This document shows positions 1-7,021 of a DNA stretch of 12,764 bases, piece by piece. Location of the stretch: contig CAIQPA010000166.1 of assembly GCA_903873545.1 (NCBI GenBank), forward strand, positions 1 to 12,764. The letters run 5' to 3'. Every line of letters starts with the position of its first letter. Position 1 is the first letter of the stretch. The stretch is from an uncultured delta proteobacterium. GTDB lineage: Bacteria; Myxococcota_A; Bradymonadia; REDH01. Below the pieces are notes generated by a model, which had not been told where the DNA came from, ran no database searches, and worked only from the letters and a program-made list of their open reading frames with translations. The translations under genes and the position numbers were made by a program.

Positions 1-126
1 CGGATGTGGCGAGATCTTTAATGCCCCGATGATGGGACGACATCACTGACGCTAAAGCCCTGTATTTCAATAGTAATATTCCGATCCGGCGCAGCCAGCA
101 AAAAGTCTGCAATGGTTTCCAGAATA
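1..126. other. Low-GC edge segment of apparently different origin
   Basis: Hand counting gives 59 G+C in bases 1-120 (49%), against 40 of 60 (67%) in bases 181-240. The beta-propeller-like reading of the minus-strand gene stops making sense at about 121-129, exactly where composition changes. In the minus-strand frame one base further on, a short open stretch reads SDILETIADFLLAAPDRN and continues to a TAA near 28. It looks protein-like and loosely recalls OmpA-type C-terminal helices, but has no start codon here. The segment could be a chimeric assembly end, the edge of an inserted element, or a real rearrangement. I see no inverted repeat or recombinase signature that would decide between these. 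Confidence 0.5.
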
Positions 127-732
127 TCCGACGGGGTGGTCGAGGTCGGTCACGAGGGTCCGCGCCTCGCCGTTCGGGTAGACGAGCCGGATACGGCCGA
201 GGATGGGATCGACGACCGCGAGTTCGCCGGTGCGGAGATAGACCATGGCCTCGACGGCCTCGAAGGCGTCGGCCACCCAGAGCGTGCGACGGCCGGTCGG
301 CTCGATGCGGTAGAGGTTGCCGTCGGCGTCGGCGACCACGCCGTGGCCCTCGCTGTCGAAGACAAGGCCACCGCGCCGCTCCTGCCAGGTGTGGCTGGCC
401 GCGTCGGCAGAGAGGGGGCGGGGGAGCGGGGAGCTGCGGACCACAGGGGCGCAGAGATCGGGCGGGGTGTCGGTGTCGGCCGTGGTGTCTGCGGCTGTAT
501 CCGGCGCGGTGTCGGCCACGGTATCCGGTTCGGCGCCCGTGTCTGGGTCGGTATCGGCCGGAGTCGTGTCGGCGGTCGCATCCTCGCCCGTATCAGCAGA
601 ACCTGAGCTGTCGCTCCCCGTGTCGGAGACCGCGGTGTCGTCAGCTGAGCCGCCCGGCTCACGGGCAGGGTCGCTGCTGCAGGCGGCGGCGAGGAGGAGG
701 AGCGGGAGGAGGAGCGTGCGTTGGAGGCTCAT
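67..732 (-). CDS. NHL/beta-propeller-like lipoprotein, probably 3'-truncated
   Basis: This 221-residue ORF starts with a signal peptide (MSLQRTLLLPLLLLAAAC) whose lipobox AAAC predicts lipidation at Cys18, so export and membrane anchoring are expected. Residues 31-91 are a low-complexity Asp-Thr-rich linker. Residues about 120-202 read like NHL or SMP-30-type propeller blades (GLVFDSEGHGVVADADGNLY, then LAVVDPILGRIRLVYPNGE), with alternating strands and Asp-Gly turns. After Gly202 the expected next blade is replaced by an unrelated tail ending in EYYY, inside low-GC sequence. The native gene was therefore probably longer, and this stop may be an artefact of the junction. I chose the ATG at 732 because it overlaps the upstream stop as ATGA, which suggests translational coupling; an in-frame GTG at 738 is less likely. 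The ligand and role are unknown. Confidence 0.72.
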   Translation of the reverse strand: MSLQRTLLLPLLLLAAACSSDPAREPGGSADDTAVSDTGSDSSGSADTGEDATADTTPADTDPDTGAEPDTVADTAPDTAADTTADTDTPPDLCAPVVRSSPLPRPLSADAASHTWQERRGGLVFDSEGHGVVADADGNLYRIEPTGRRTLWVADAFEAVEAMVYLRTGELAVVDPILGRIRLVYPNGEARTLVTDLDHPVGYSGNHCRLFAGCAGSEYYY

Positions 733-1913
733 TGGCACTGCTGGATGGCGAGAGTGCAGGTGGTTCCCGAGGGGCAGTCGGCGGTCGAGATGCAGGGGAC
801 GAAGCCGGTCACCTCGAGCTGGAGGTCCCGCACCGAGCTCACGACGAACTCAGCACACTGTCCACCGACCGTGACGGAGTCGACCGTGCGGCGGGTAATG
901 CGGCCCGAGGGGAAGCCGGTCACGCCGGCCGCGACAAGTCCGTCGATCACGGCGGAGGGGATGACCGCGCTGCCCGTGTCGGGGAGGTCACAGGCGGCGG
1001 TCACGGGGGTGAGTCCATGCTGGTCGATGGTCAGCTCAAGCAAGACGCGGCTGCGCGCGTCGGGTGCCGCGGCATCCCAGGCAAGCGCCAGCGGCTGCCC
1101 CTCGGTAACCACCAAGATTGGCTCGGTCGGCACCACCTGCGAGACGCCAACGCCGTAGAGTTCAAGCGCGCCTAGATAGCCCGCGGTCGAGGTGAGGCGG
1201 ATGAGGTCACCGTCCGCAAAGCCGGGGTGGGTGAGGCGGGTGAAGAAGTAGGTGCTGCCGGGCGGGAGCGGCGAGAGGGTCACAGGCGCCACGAGCCCTG
1301 CAAAGGTCACCTGTCCCTGGTCCTGACCGAGCGGCGCATCGATGCAGGTTGCCCCAACATCGCAGGTCTGGCTGGGCGCGCAGGGCGGCTCACAGACGAG
1401 CCGGCGGCGACGCAGCAGCCGGCAGCCGGCCTCCTCAAAGGTGGGGTCGGCGATGGAGGCGGGCGGCACGCCGTTGCGCACCACGCCGTCGATGGCGGTG
1501 TAGCCGATGGTGCCGTTCATCTCGACCTTGAAGCCGCCCACGCGGCTCTCCTGCGGGCAGGGGCCGTCAAGGATGACCCGCGCGGGGTCGATGGGCTCTA
1601 CGGTGGTATCCGGCGTCGTGTCGGCGACCGTGTCTTCCACCGTATCGGCCGCGGTGTCTGCCTCGGTATCAGCGCCGCTGTCTTCCGCGGTGTCGGGCGC
1701 GGTGTCTTCCGCAGTATCTACTGCGGTGTCGGCCGTCGTATCAGCCGCCGTGTCGGCTTCGGTATCGGCCGATGTGTCGGCTGCGGAGGAGCCGTCCGCG
1801 GTGTCGGCGGCGGCGTCGCTTGCAGTGTCGGGACGGCTCTCCGTCTCGGCGGCGCCACAGCCGGCGGAGACGACCAGCGCGAGGAGCATCGTGGTGTTGT
1901 GGAGCGCGCGCAT
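729..1913 (-). CDS. Cys-rich lipoprotein with Asp-Thr repeat linker, function unknown
   Basis: This 394-residue protein has a signal peptide with lipobox VSAGC (Cys19), so it is predicted to be an exported lipoprotein. Residues 29-104 are a linker made almost only of ADT, EDT and PDT units. The folded part follows. It contains a cysteine cluster at 164-190 (GC, VC, PPC, QTC, ATC), a probably beta-rich region at about 200-300 (GSTYFFTRLTHPGFADGDLI), and a C-terminal knot CISTADCPSGTTCTLAIQQC. That last pattern, CxxxxDCxxGxxC, is a common small disulfide motif in myxobacterial secreted proteins. Disulfides fit an extracytoplasmic location. The start ATG overlaps the upstream stop by one base (TGATG), and a GAGG lies six bases upstream at 1920-1923. 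I recognise no enzyme family. Its place between two other lipoproteins suggests a shared surface or periplasmic complex, which is inference. Confidence 0.82.
   Translation of the reverse strand: MRALHNTTMLLALVVSAGCGAAETESRPDTASDAAADTADGSSAADTSADTEADTAADTTADTAVDTAEDTAPDTAEDSGADTEADTAADTVEDTVADTTPDTTVEPIDPARVILDGPCPQESRVGGFKVEMNGTIGYTAIDGVVRNGVPPASIADPTFEEAGCRLLRRRRLVCEPPCAPSQTCDVGATCIDAPLGQDQGQVTFAGLVAPVTLSPLPPGSTYFFTRLTHPGFADGDLIRLTSTAGYLGALELYGVGVSQVVPTEPILVVTEGQPLALAWDAAAPDARSRVLLELTIDQHGLTPVTAACDLPDTGSAVIPSAVIDGLVAAGVTGFPSGRITRRTVDSVTVGGQCAEFVVSSVRDLQLEVTGFVPCISTADCPSGTTCTLAIQQCQ
1602..1829 (-). repeat. Degenerate 12-base periodic linker coding (x-D-T-A)n
   Basis: The Asp-Thr linker of the 729-1913 lipoprotein is coded by many tandem, imperfect units. 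On the plus strand they read as alternating gcggtgtcggcc-like and gcagtatctacc-like words. GTC and ATC alternate within the repeated Asp-Thr pairs, so protein periodicity is kept while the DNA drifts. Similar but less regular linkers lie at 460-642 and 3863-4012 in the neighbouring lipoprotein genes. Confidence 0.8.
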
Positions 1914-4129
1914 CAGTAGCCTCGTCCGGGGTAGGGTCGCGCCTGCTTGATGACCAGCTTGGGGGTGCGGGTGGGGTCGAGCGGGTCGGTGTTGAACTTG
2001 AACTCCACATCCATGCCGTAGAACTTCTCGGGCGTGTTCGGCCCGTAGACCGGGGAGAAGAAGTTGTGGATGGCGGTGAGCGCCTGGCCCAGTTCCTCCA
2101 CCTGAGGGCGGGTCAGCACCGAGGTTCCGGGGCGGATAAGGCTCGAATGTGCGAGGTAGACGATGGGCTGCCCGGGCAGGTCAGAGAGGTAGACAAACTG
2201 GTCGCTCGTGACCCCCTCAGGCGGCAGCACCACGCTGGTCTCGCCCCGCTGCACATTGATGTAGAGGCCCGGCTCTACGCCCGTCGGATCGAAGATGTTG
2301 GAGGTGATGGCCACCCCGTTCGAATCCTCGTTCGGGTAGGAGTAGTTGACCAGCACCGCCATGCCGACCTCGCGGTGGGAGATGCTCCGGTAGGAGCGCT
2401 CCTCGAAGGCGCGGAAGCGGAAGACCGAGGCCCAGACCGTGCGGATGGCATCGAGCACAGGCCTGCTGGGGTCGCCGAGCGCGCCAGAGGCCGAGGTGTA
2501 GAGGCCGGCGCCGGTGAAGCCGTCGAGGTCTTCGGCGTTGGTGCTCGAGCGGAACTTCATCCGCTTGTCGGGGAAATCGGTGGAGAGCTTCTCGACGAGC
2601 AGCGCGGTGAAGGCGTTATCGACAGGCGCGGCGAGCATGTCGTTCTGCAGGTTGATGAGGGTCCGCTCGCGCGTGGCCGGGTCGCCGGTGAAGGCGGGGT
2701 CGTTGAGCATGGCATCGAGACGTTGGTCGAAGCCGTTCTGCTCCATGAACTGGAAGAAGTAGTCGATGGGGATAACGAAGCCCTTCGGGTAGGGAATCGG
2801 CATGCTGGTGATCTCGGTCAGGCCGCCGAAGTGGCTGGCCTTCCCGCCGAAGGCGGGGATTGCGGCGTCGATGGCGGCCTCCAGTCCGAGGCTCATGTCG
2901 AGCACCTCTTCGAGGTCGCGGAGGTCGGTGACGCTCCGGTCGGCGCGCGGGACACCGACAGCGGGCGGGCGGTTCGACTCCCACCAGGCGTCGGCCTCGG
3001 CCTGGGTGACTTCGACGAGCCGGTAGTCGGTAGCGCCGACCTCCAGCTCCACCCACTTGCCGTCGAGGGCGCGGATGGTCTCGTCGGTGAAGGCGCCCGC
3101 GAGCCCCATGTTGGGCGTGCCCCGGTTCTGTGCCAGCACATTGATGTGCGACAGCGGGGTCTGGAACTCGGCGGTGATGATGCCGCTGCAGACCTCGATG
3201 TCGTTGGGGATGGCCTCCAGCACGACGATGTCGCGGAAGGAGAGATACTCGGTCGTCAGCTGGTCATCCGTCATGAACCGGAGCTTGCCGAGGGAGCGGG
3301 CCAGGTTGAGGGGCTGGTAGGTAATGCCCTGGAAGAGCTCGTCGCTGTCTACGATGGGGACATCGGCGGGCAGGCGCAGCGCCTCGCGCGCGACCGTGTC
3401 GGAGGTGGGGTGAAAGCGGAGCTTGCTGCCCTGCCAGTGGTTGTCGCGGATGACGCGGAAGGCATCGGCGATCATCTCGGCGCTCGCCGTGTCGTAGGGT
3501 GCGATCTCGTAGGCCCAGATGCCCGGCCCTTCGTAGTAGTTGAGCGCGCCGAGGAGGAAGCGGCGGTCCGGGGTGTAGTACTCGGTCTGGTTGAACTGGC
3601 CGAGCTGCGGGACGAGCGGCAGGCCGTTGCCCGAGAGGTTGGTCGAGGCGAACTCCCAGTGGATGGGGTAACGGCGGCTGTTCTGGATGTAGAGGCGGTT
3701 GCCGTCGACGCGATCGATGATGGTCTTGGCCGATCGCGCGCCGGGGATGCTCTCCACGAGCGGCGCTGCAGCCACGGCCCGGTAGTCGGCGAAGCAGCCG
3801 ATGCCGGGTGCTGAATCGGGGTCTGTGTCGCCGGAGCCGAGCAGGCAGGTGCCGGGGTCTTCGGGTGTGGTGTCGCCGCTGCCGGAGGTATCTTGTTCCA
3901 CCGTGTCGGCGGCGCTGCCGTCGGCGGTGTCGGTGGTGTCGTCGGTCGAGCTGGCGTCCGCGGCATCGGCCGAAGATGTGTCGCCAGAGCCGTCTTGGCT
4001 GGTGTCTGCAGCGGGCTTCGCGCCCTCGTCATCGCTACTGCAGCCTTGAATCAAGAAAGAGAGCAGGACGGTCAGCAGCAACGCCGAGGCCGGCCGCGCT
4101 CTCCTGTGTGATTCCAAACGCTCCGCCAT
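1913..4129 (-). CDS. Lipoprotein with PPDK/PEP-pyruvate-binding (dikinase-like) domains
   Basis: This 738-residue protein starts with a long signal peptide and lipobox LIQGC (Cys30), followed by an Asp-Thr-Ser linker to about residue 90. Residues about 310-345 contain TPLSHINVLAQNRGTPNM, which matches the phosphohistidine swivelling domain of PEP-utilising enzymes; His328 is the candidate phosphorylated residue. The ATP-grasp-like PPDK N-domain follows: FGGKASHFGGL at about 427, PKGFVIPIDYF at about 448, RSSTNAEDLDGF at about 527, DVEFKF with Glu709, and KQARP with Gln729. The RSS Arg, Glu and Gln expected at the nucleotide site are therefore present. The order, phosphohistidine before ATP domain, is that of glucan water dikinases rather than PPDK. 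I chose the ATG at 4129 over a GTG at 4141 because GGAG lies six bases upstream. It is the first gene of the three-lipoprotein operon. The substrate is unknown. An ATP-using fold outside the cytoplasm is odd, and it may act as a binding domain. Confidence 0.85.
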   Translation of the reverse strand: MAERLESHRRARPASALLLTVLLSFLIQGCSSDDEGAKPAADTSQDGSGDTSSADAADASSTDDTTDTADGSAADTVEQDTSGSGDTTPEDPGTCLLGSGDTDPDSAPGIGCFADYRAVAAAPLVESIPGARSAKTIIDRVDGNRLYIQNSRRYPIHWEFASTNLSGNGLPLVPQLGQFNQTEYYTPDRRFLLGALNYYEGPGIWAYEIAPYDTASAEMIADAFRVIRDNHWQGSKLRFHPTSDTVAREALRLPADVPIVDSDELFQGITYQPLNLARSLGKLRFMTDDQLTTEYLSFRDIVVLEAIPNDIEVCSGIITAEFQTPLSHINVLAQNRGTPNMGLAGAFTDETIRALDGKWVELEVGATDYRLVEVTQAEADAWWESNRPPAVGVPRADRSVTDLRDLEEVLDMSLGLEAAIDAAIPAFGGKASHFGGLTEITSMPIPYPKGFVIPIDYFFQFMEQNGFDQRLDAMLNDPAFTGDPATRERTLINLQNDMLAAPVDNAFTALLVEKLSTDFPDKRMKFRSSTNAEDLDGFTGAGLYTSASGALGDPSRPVLDAIRTVWASVFRFRAFEERSYRSISHREVGMAVLVNYSYPNEDSNGVAITSNIFDPTGVEPGLYINVQRGETSVVLPPEGVTSDQFVYLSDLPGQPIVYLAHSSLIRPGTSVLTRPQVEELGQALTAIHNFFSPVYGPNTPEKFYGMDVEFKFNTDPLDPTRTPKLVIKQARPYPGRGY

Positions 4130-4135
4130 GATCCA

Positions 4136-4139
4136 CTCC
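4136..4139 (-). promoter_or_regulatory. Ribosome binding site deciding the dikinase-like lipoprotein start
   Basis: The minus strand reads GGAG, then six bases, then ATG at 4127-4129. The competing upstream GTG (4139-4141) overlaps this GGAG, so the ATG is preferred. Confidence 0.6.
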
Positions 4140-4227
4140 ACGCCTGATTCGATTCCGAACCGCCACTCGATACTGGTCGTCTAGCAACTTCTGTATCCTG
4201 CGCTACACAGACGTCACACCTTCGACC

Positions 4228-4231
4228 GGAG
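4228..4231 (+). promoter_or_regulatory. Ribosome binding site supporting a GTG start
   Basis: GGAG is followed by six bases and then GTG at 4238. This supports the GTG as the start of the beta-helix lipoprotein. The ATG at 4233 is in another frame and too close to the GGAG. Confidence 0.6.
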
Positions 4232-4237
4232 AATGCC

Positions 4238-6028
4238 GTGCTCCCTGCACTCGCCGATTCCGCGCAGCGCCTCTTTGGATTGCGTGGTGCGAAACTGCTC
4301 CTGCTCATGAGCCTCGGCACGGCCTGTGCCGGCCAGGGCTCCGCAGACACCTCCGTCGAAGCTGACACAGAGGGCTCCGCAGACACCTCCGTCGAAGCTG
4401 ATGCACAGGGCTCCGCAGACACCTCCGTCGAAGCTGACACAGAGGGCTCCGCAGACACCGCGCCACCCGAGCCCCTCCCCTGGCGCAGCGCCCTCTACCC
4501 CGAAGACTGGCAGCCCGACCCTGCCGCCCTCGGCCCCTCGCTCGATGACTACTCCTACGCCGGCTACGCGCTCGGCGCGCGCGAACCGGGCGCGCCAGCC
4601 GATGCACCGCATTTTGCGGTGACTGACTTCGGCCTCGCCCTCGATGGTTCAGGCCTCCCCGACCCGACCTCCGACAGCACGGCGCCCATCCAGGCCGCTA
4701 TCGACGCGGCCACGGCGGCAGGCGGCGGGATCGTCGACTTCGCTCCGGGAGACTATCGCATCGACGACCGGCTCTTCGTGCGGGGCAGCGGCGTTGTGCT
4801 CCGCGGCGCAGCCGACGGCAGCTCTCGCCTCCACTTTACCCGCACCGACGGCATGAACTTCGCGGCCCACCTCACCATCGGCAGCACCCCACGCCTTGGC
4901 AGCGATCTACCCCTCACCGTCGATGCGATCGCCCGCACCGACGAGGTCACCATCGCACCAACCGACAGCCTCGCACTCGGCGACAGCGTCGTCATCGGCC
5001 AGACCATCACCGACGCCTACATCGCCGACCACGACATGACGGGCACCTGGATTGCCTTCAACGGCAGCTGGCAGCCCTTCGCCTGGCGACGCATCACCGC
5101 CCTCCGCGAGAGCGTCGATGCAGCCGGCGCACCCGCGCTCATCGTCACCCTCGACGTGCCCCTCCGCGAGCCCTTTCTGCTCCGCGACCTGCCCTCGCTG
5201 CGGACCGTGACGGGCCAGGTCAGAGAGTGCGGCATCGAGCAGCTCAGCCTGAGCAACGCCACCCTCTGGGAGCAGGCCTGGGAAGGAAATCAGGTGCACC
5301 TCCTCGCCTTCCTTGGCGCAGAGGACTGCTGGGTGGACGGCCTGCGCTCCTTTGCGCCTGACGACGCTACGCAGCCTGCCAACTTGCGGCCGAGCGAGGT
5401 GCAGTCCAGCGGACTGATGGTGGAGATGAGCCGCGCGATGACCATCCGAAACTCCCACCTTGCCAACGCGCAACACCGCGGCAGTGGCGGCAACGGCTAC
5501 CTGTTCGAGGTGCGACAATCGAACGAGATTCTGACGCAGGACTGCACGGCAGAGAATGGCCGCCACAACTTCATCCAGAACTGGGGCTTCGGCACCAGCG
5601 GCTGCGTCTGGCATCGCGTGGAGAGCCGCGGGAGCGCCCAGGTGCTCTCACCGACCTTCACGATTCCCTTCCCCGCGGCCTCTGAGTTTCACCACTCGCT
5701 CGCGACGGCCAATCTCATCGACTCCTGCATCATCGATGACGGTTGGCAGGCCCACAACCGGGGCGATGAGAGCACCGGCGCGGGCCTCTCGGCCTGGAAG
5801 AATGTCTTCTGGAACAACCGTGGCACCGGCTTCATCTCGTCGCGTCAGTGGTCGATCGGCTACACCATCGGCACGGCGCCGGAGCTGTCGGTAAGGCTCG
5901 CGGTTGGAGAGAGCGCCGGCGCCTCGTCAGCGCCCGAGGACTGGGCGGAGGGCCTCGGTTCCGGCGCTACGCTCGAGCCGGCCTCGCTCTTTGAATCACA
6001 GCGGCAGCGGCGGCTCGGGCGCCCCTGA
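4238..6028 (+). CDS. Pectate-lyase-3-type right-handed beta-helix lipoprotein
   Basis: This 596-residue protein has a signal peptide ending in lipobox LGTAC (Cys30), so it should be exported and lipid-anchored. Residues 34-74 are a tandem-repeat linker (unit GSADTSVEADTE). The segment ALYPEDWQP at 85 and DDYSYAGYALG at 103 resembles the lead-in of beta-helix polysaccharide-active proteins. Residues about 126-190 fit the pectate lyase superfamily 3 N-cap: FAVTDFGLALDGSG, then APIQAAIDAATAAGGGIVDF and PGDYRIDD. Residues about 325-545 look like helical coils with repeated asparagines (SLSNATLW, MTIRNSHLANAQH, NVFWNNRGTGFI). Probable substrates are polysaccharides such as pectin or rhamnogalacturonan, but I could not place catalytic acids, and phage-tailspike-like binding is also possible. 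The GTG start is supported by GGAG. It is transcribed divergently from three lipoproteins that share its linker style. Confidence 0.82.
   Translation: MLPALADSAQRLFGLRGAKLLLLMSLGTACAGQGSADTSVEADTEGSADTSVEADAQGSADTSVEADTEGSADTAPPEPLPWRSALYPEDWQPDPAALGPSLDDYSYAGYALGAREPGAPADAPHFAVTDFGLALDGSGLPDPTSDSTAPIQAAIDAATAAGGGIVDFAPGDYRIDDRLFVRGSGVVLRGAADGSSRLHFTRTDGMNFAAHLTIGSTPRLGSDLPLTVDAIARTDEVTIAPTDSLALGDSVVIGQTITDAYIADHDMTGTWIAFNGSWQPFAWRRITALRESVDAAGAPALIVTLDVPLREPFLLRDLPSLRTVTGQVRECGIEQLSLSNATLWEQAWEGNQVHLLAFLGAEDCWVDGLRSFAPDDATQPANLRPSEVQSSGLMVEMSRAMTIRNSHLANAQHRGSGGNGYLFEVRQSNEILTQDCTAENGRHNFIQNWGFGTSGCVWHRVESRGSAQVLSPTFTIPFPAASEFHHSLATANLIDSCIIDDGWQAHNRGDESTGAGLSAWKNVFWNNRGTGFISSRQWSIGYTIGTAPELSVRLAVGESAGASSAPEDWAEGLGSGATLEPASLFESQRQRRLGRP
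4337..4460 (+). repeat. 36-bp in-frame tandem repeats, three copies plus a partial
   Basis: Full copies are at 4337-4372, 4373-4408 and 4409-4444, followed by a partial copy from 4445 (15 bases match). Copies 1 and 3 are identical; copy 2 differs at three bases near its end, giving Ala-Gln instead of Thr-Glu. Each unit codes for 12 residues (GSADTSVEADTE), so copy-number change would lengthen or shorten the linker without shifting the frame. The near-identity suggests recent duplication or continuing slippage. Confidence 0.95.
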
Positions 6029-6277
6029 GCGGTGCTGCATGCGGCTGAGCCCGAAGTCGAGCGGCGCCCGCGCCGGGGGCGGGTGACGAGATCGCCCTCC
6101 CCCGCGCCCGCGCTCGCTCGGAGCGCAGCAAGCGCCGCCGAAGAGCGCGAGGCGGGAGCGTCAGGCGGTGGCGGAGGGCTCCTCCGATCCGCACTGAGAC
6201 CAGGGTGCGAGCCCCTTGTGGTAGGTCTGGCGTTGAACGCCAGCGCTATCGCCTGTGCAGCGCCGAACGAAACATCG
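6029..6277. other. GC-rich non-coding spacer upstream of the methyltransferase
   Basis: These 249 bases hold no gene I trust. A plus-strand frame runs open through them, but its translation is Arg-, Pro-, Gly- and Ala-rich low complexity, as expected by chance at this GC content. A small hairpin (CCCGC at 6067-6071 with GCGGG at 6079-6083) lacks a T tract, so I do not call a terminator. A perfect palindrome near the right end is listed separately. A promoter for the methyltransferase should lie here, but I could not identify a -35/-10 pair. Confidence 0.5.
6227..6243. promoter_or_regulatory. Perfect 17-bp palindrome, possible operator
   Basis: CTGGCGTTGAACGCCAG has two 8-base arms around one central base. 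It ends 34 bases before the chosen methyltransferase start, a sensible place for a repressor site or a 5'-leader hairpin. I cannot match it to a known regulator. It could still be chance in a GC-rich spacer. Confidence 0.35.
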
Positions 6278-7021
6278 ATGCTCCTCGACCTCACCCGCCA
6301 TCCGCGCTACCCCCCATCGCATCGTGGTGGCGACGCATTCGCCTGGCTGCGCTCCGCAGCACCAGGCAGACCCATCGAACCGCTCCGCTTTCTCTTCACG
6401 ACGCTGGTCTTCGGCCGGCACGACATCCACCTCCGCACCCTGCGCGACCGGCAGCAGTTCAGCGACCCTGACGGGGCCGCCGAAGCGCTCGGCGTCTCGC
6501 CTTCGAGTTGGCCCCTCTTCGGCATGGTCTGGGAGGCGGGAACGCTTCTGGCGAACCACATGGTCACCCACCCCGTCGCAGGGCTCCGGGTGCTCGAGGT
6601 GGGCTGCGGGCTGGGGATCGCCTCGCTGGTGCTCAGCGCCCGCGGCGCCAACATCACGGCCACCGACCACAACCCGGCAGCCGGCACCTTCCTAGGCTTC
6701 AACAGCGACCTCAACCAGAGCGCCCCCATCCCCTTCGTGCGCGAAGGGTGGGCCGACGAGACCACCGCGCTGGGCAGCTTTGACCTCATCATCGGCAGCG
6801 ACCTGCTCTACGAGCCGAACCACGCAGGGCTCCTCGCCGACTTCGTCGTGCGCCACGCGAGCGCCATCTGCGAGGTCATCCTCGTCGACCCCGGTCGCGG
6901 CCATGCCAACCAATTTGCACGGCTGCTGACACCCCACGGCTTCGTCCGCGATGCGGCCGACGCGACGACGCCCGGCGACCCGCTGCGAACCCTCCGCTTT
7001 CACCGCAGCGCAGTGACCTAG
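6278..7021 (+). CDS. Class I SAM-dependent methyltransferase, METTL21/Methyltransf_16-like
   Basis: This predicted 247-residue cytosolic protein shows SAM motif I at 105-113 (VLEVGCGLG), an acidic ribose-binding Asp130 in NITATDHNP, and the post-II signature DLIIGSDLLYEP at 169-180. That last signature is typical of the protein lysine methyltransferase group with METTL21/ETFB-type enzymes. Upstream, LRTLRDRQQFSDPDG at 52-66 and WPLFGMVWEAG at 78 resemble N-terminal segments I recall from bacterial members of this family. It probably transfers a methyl group from SAM to a protein, but the target cannot be read from sequence. I chose the ATG at 6278 because the open frame further upstream (to 6032) is low-complexity Arg/Pro/Gly sequence; no strong ribosome binding site is visible, so the start is uncertain. 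Its stop overlaps that of the converging HPF gene. Confidence 0.8.
   Translation: MLLDLTRHPRYPPSHRGGDAFAWLRSAAPGRPIEPLRFLFTTLVFGRHDIHLRTLRDRQQFSDPDGAAEALGVSPSSWPLFGMVWEAGTLLANHMVTHPVAGLRVLEVGCGLGIASLVLSARGANITATDHNPAAGTFLGFNSDLNQSAPIPFVREGWADETTALGSFDLIIGSDLLYEPNHAGLLADFVVRHASAICEVILVDPGRGHANQFARLLTPHGFVRDAADATTPGDPLRTLRFHRSAVT
7018..7021. other. Shared CTAG: overlapping convergent stop codons
   Basis: The palindrome CTAG supplies TAG to the plus-strand methyltransferase (7019-7021) and TAG to the minus-strand HPF gene (7018-7020). There is no room for a conventional terminator between the two genes, so transcripts must run antisense into each other or end within the genes. Confidence 0.9.

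Larger units (their letters stand above)
4130..4237. promoter_or_regulatory. Divergent intergenic region expected to hold two promoters
   Basis: This is the only spacer between the minus-strand lipoprotein operon and the plus-strand beta-helix lipoprotein, so promoters for both should lie within these 108 bases. I looked for -35/-10 pairs on both strands. On the plus strand TATCCT at 4194-4199 is a possible -10 but lacks a convincing TTGACA-like partner. On the minus strand TTGCTA and TATCGA are too close together. The region is visibly more AT-rich than its flanks. I see no long inverted repeat; GACGTC at 4210-4215 is only a six-base palindrome. Confidence 0.4.

Noticed and set aside
733..738. 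GTG start for the propeller-like lipoprotein
   Set aside because: The ATG at 732 forms an ATGA overlap with the upstream stop and gives a normal signal peptide; the GTG only adds two residues.
1602..1829. CRISPR-like array suggested by regular repeats
   Set aside because: The 12-base periodicity is in frame, has no spacers and codes for an Asp-Thr linker.
1772..3814. A 680-codon open plus-strand frame antisense to the dikinase-like lipoprotein
   Set aside because: High GC makes antisense frames stay open. The translation is Arg/Gly/Val/Glu-rich with no motif, whereas the minus strand has a signal peptide and clear domain motifs.
6067..6083. Possible terminator hairpin after the beta-helix lipoprotein gene
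   Set aside because: Only a five-base GC stem with no T tract, in a spacer where such stems arise by chance.
6032..6277. N-terminal extension of the methyltransferase
   Set aside because: The 82 extra residues are low-complexity Arg/Pro/Ala/Gly sequence, and family similarity begins only after the ATG at 6278.
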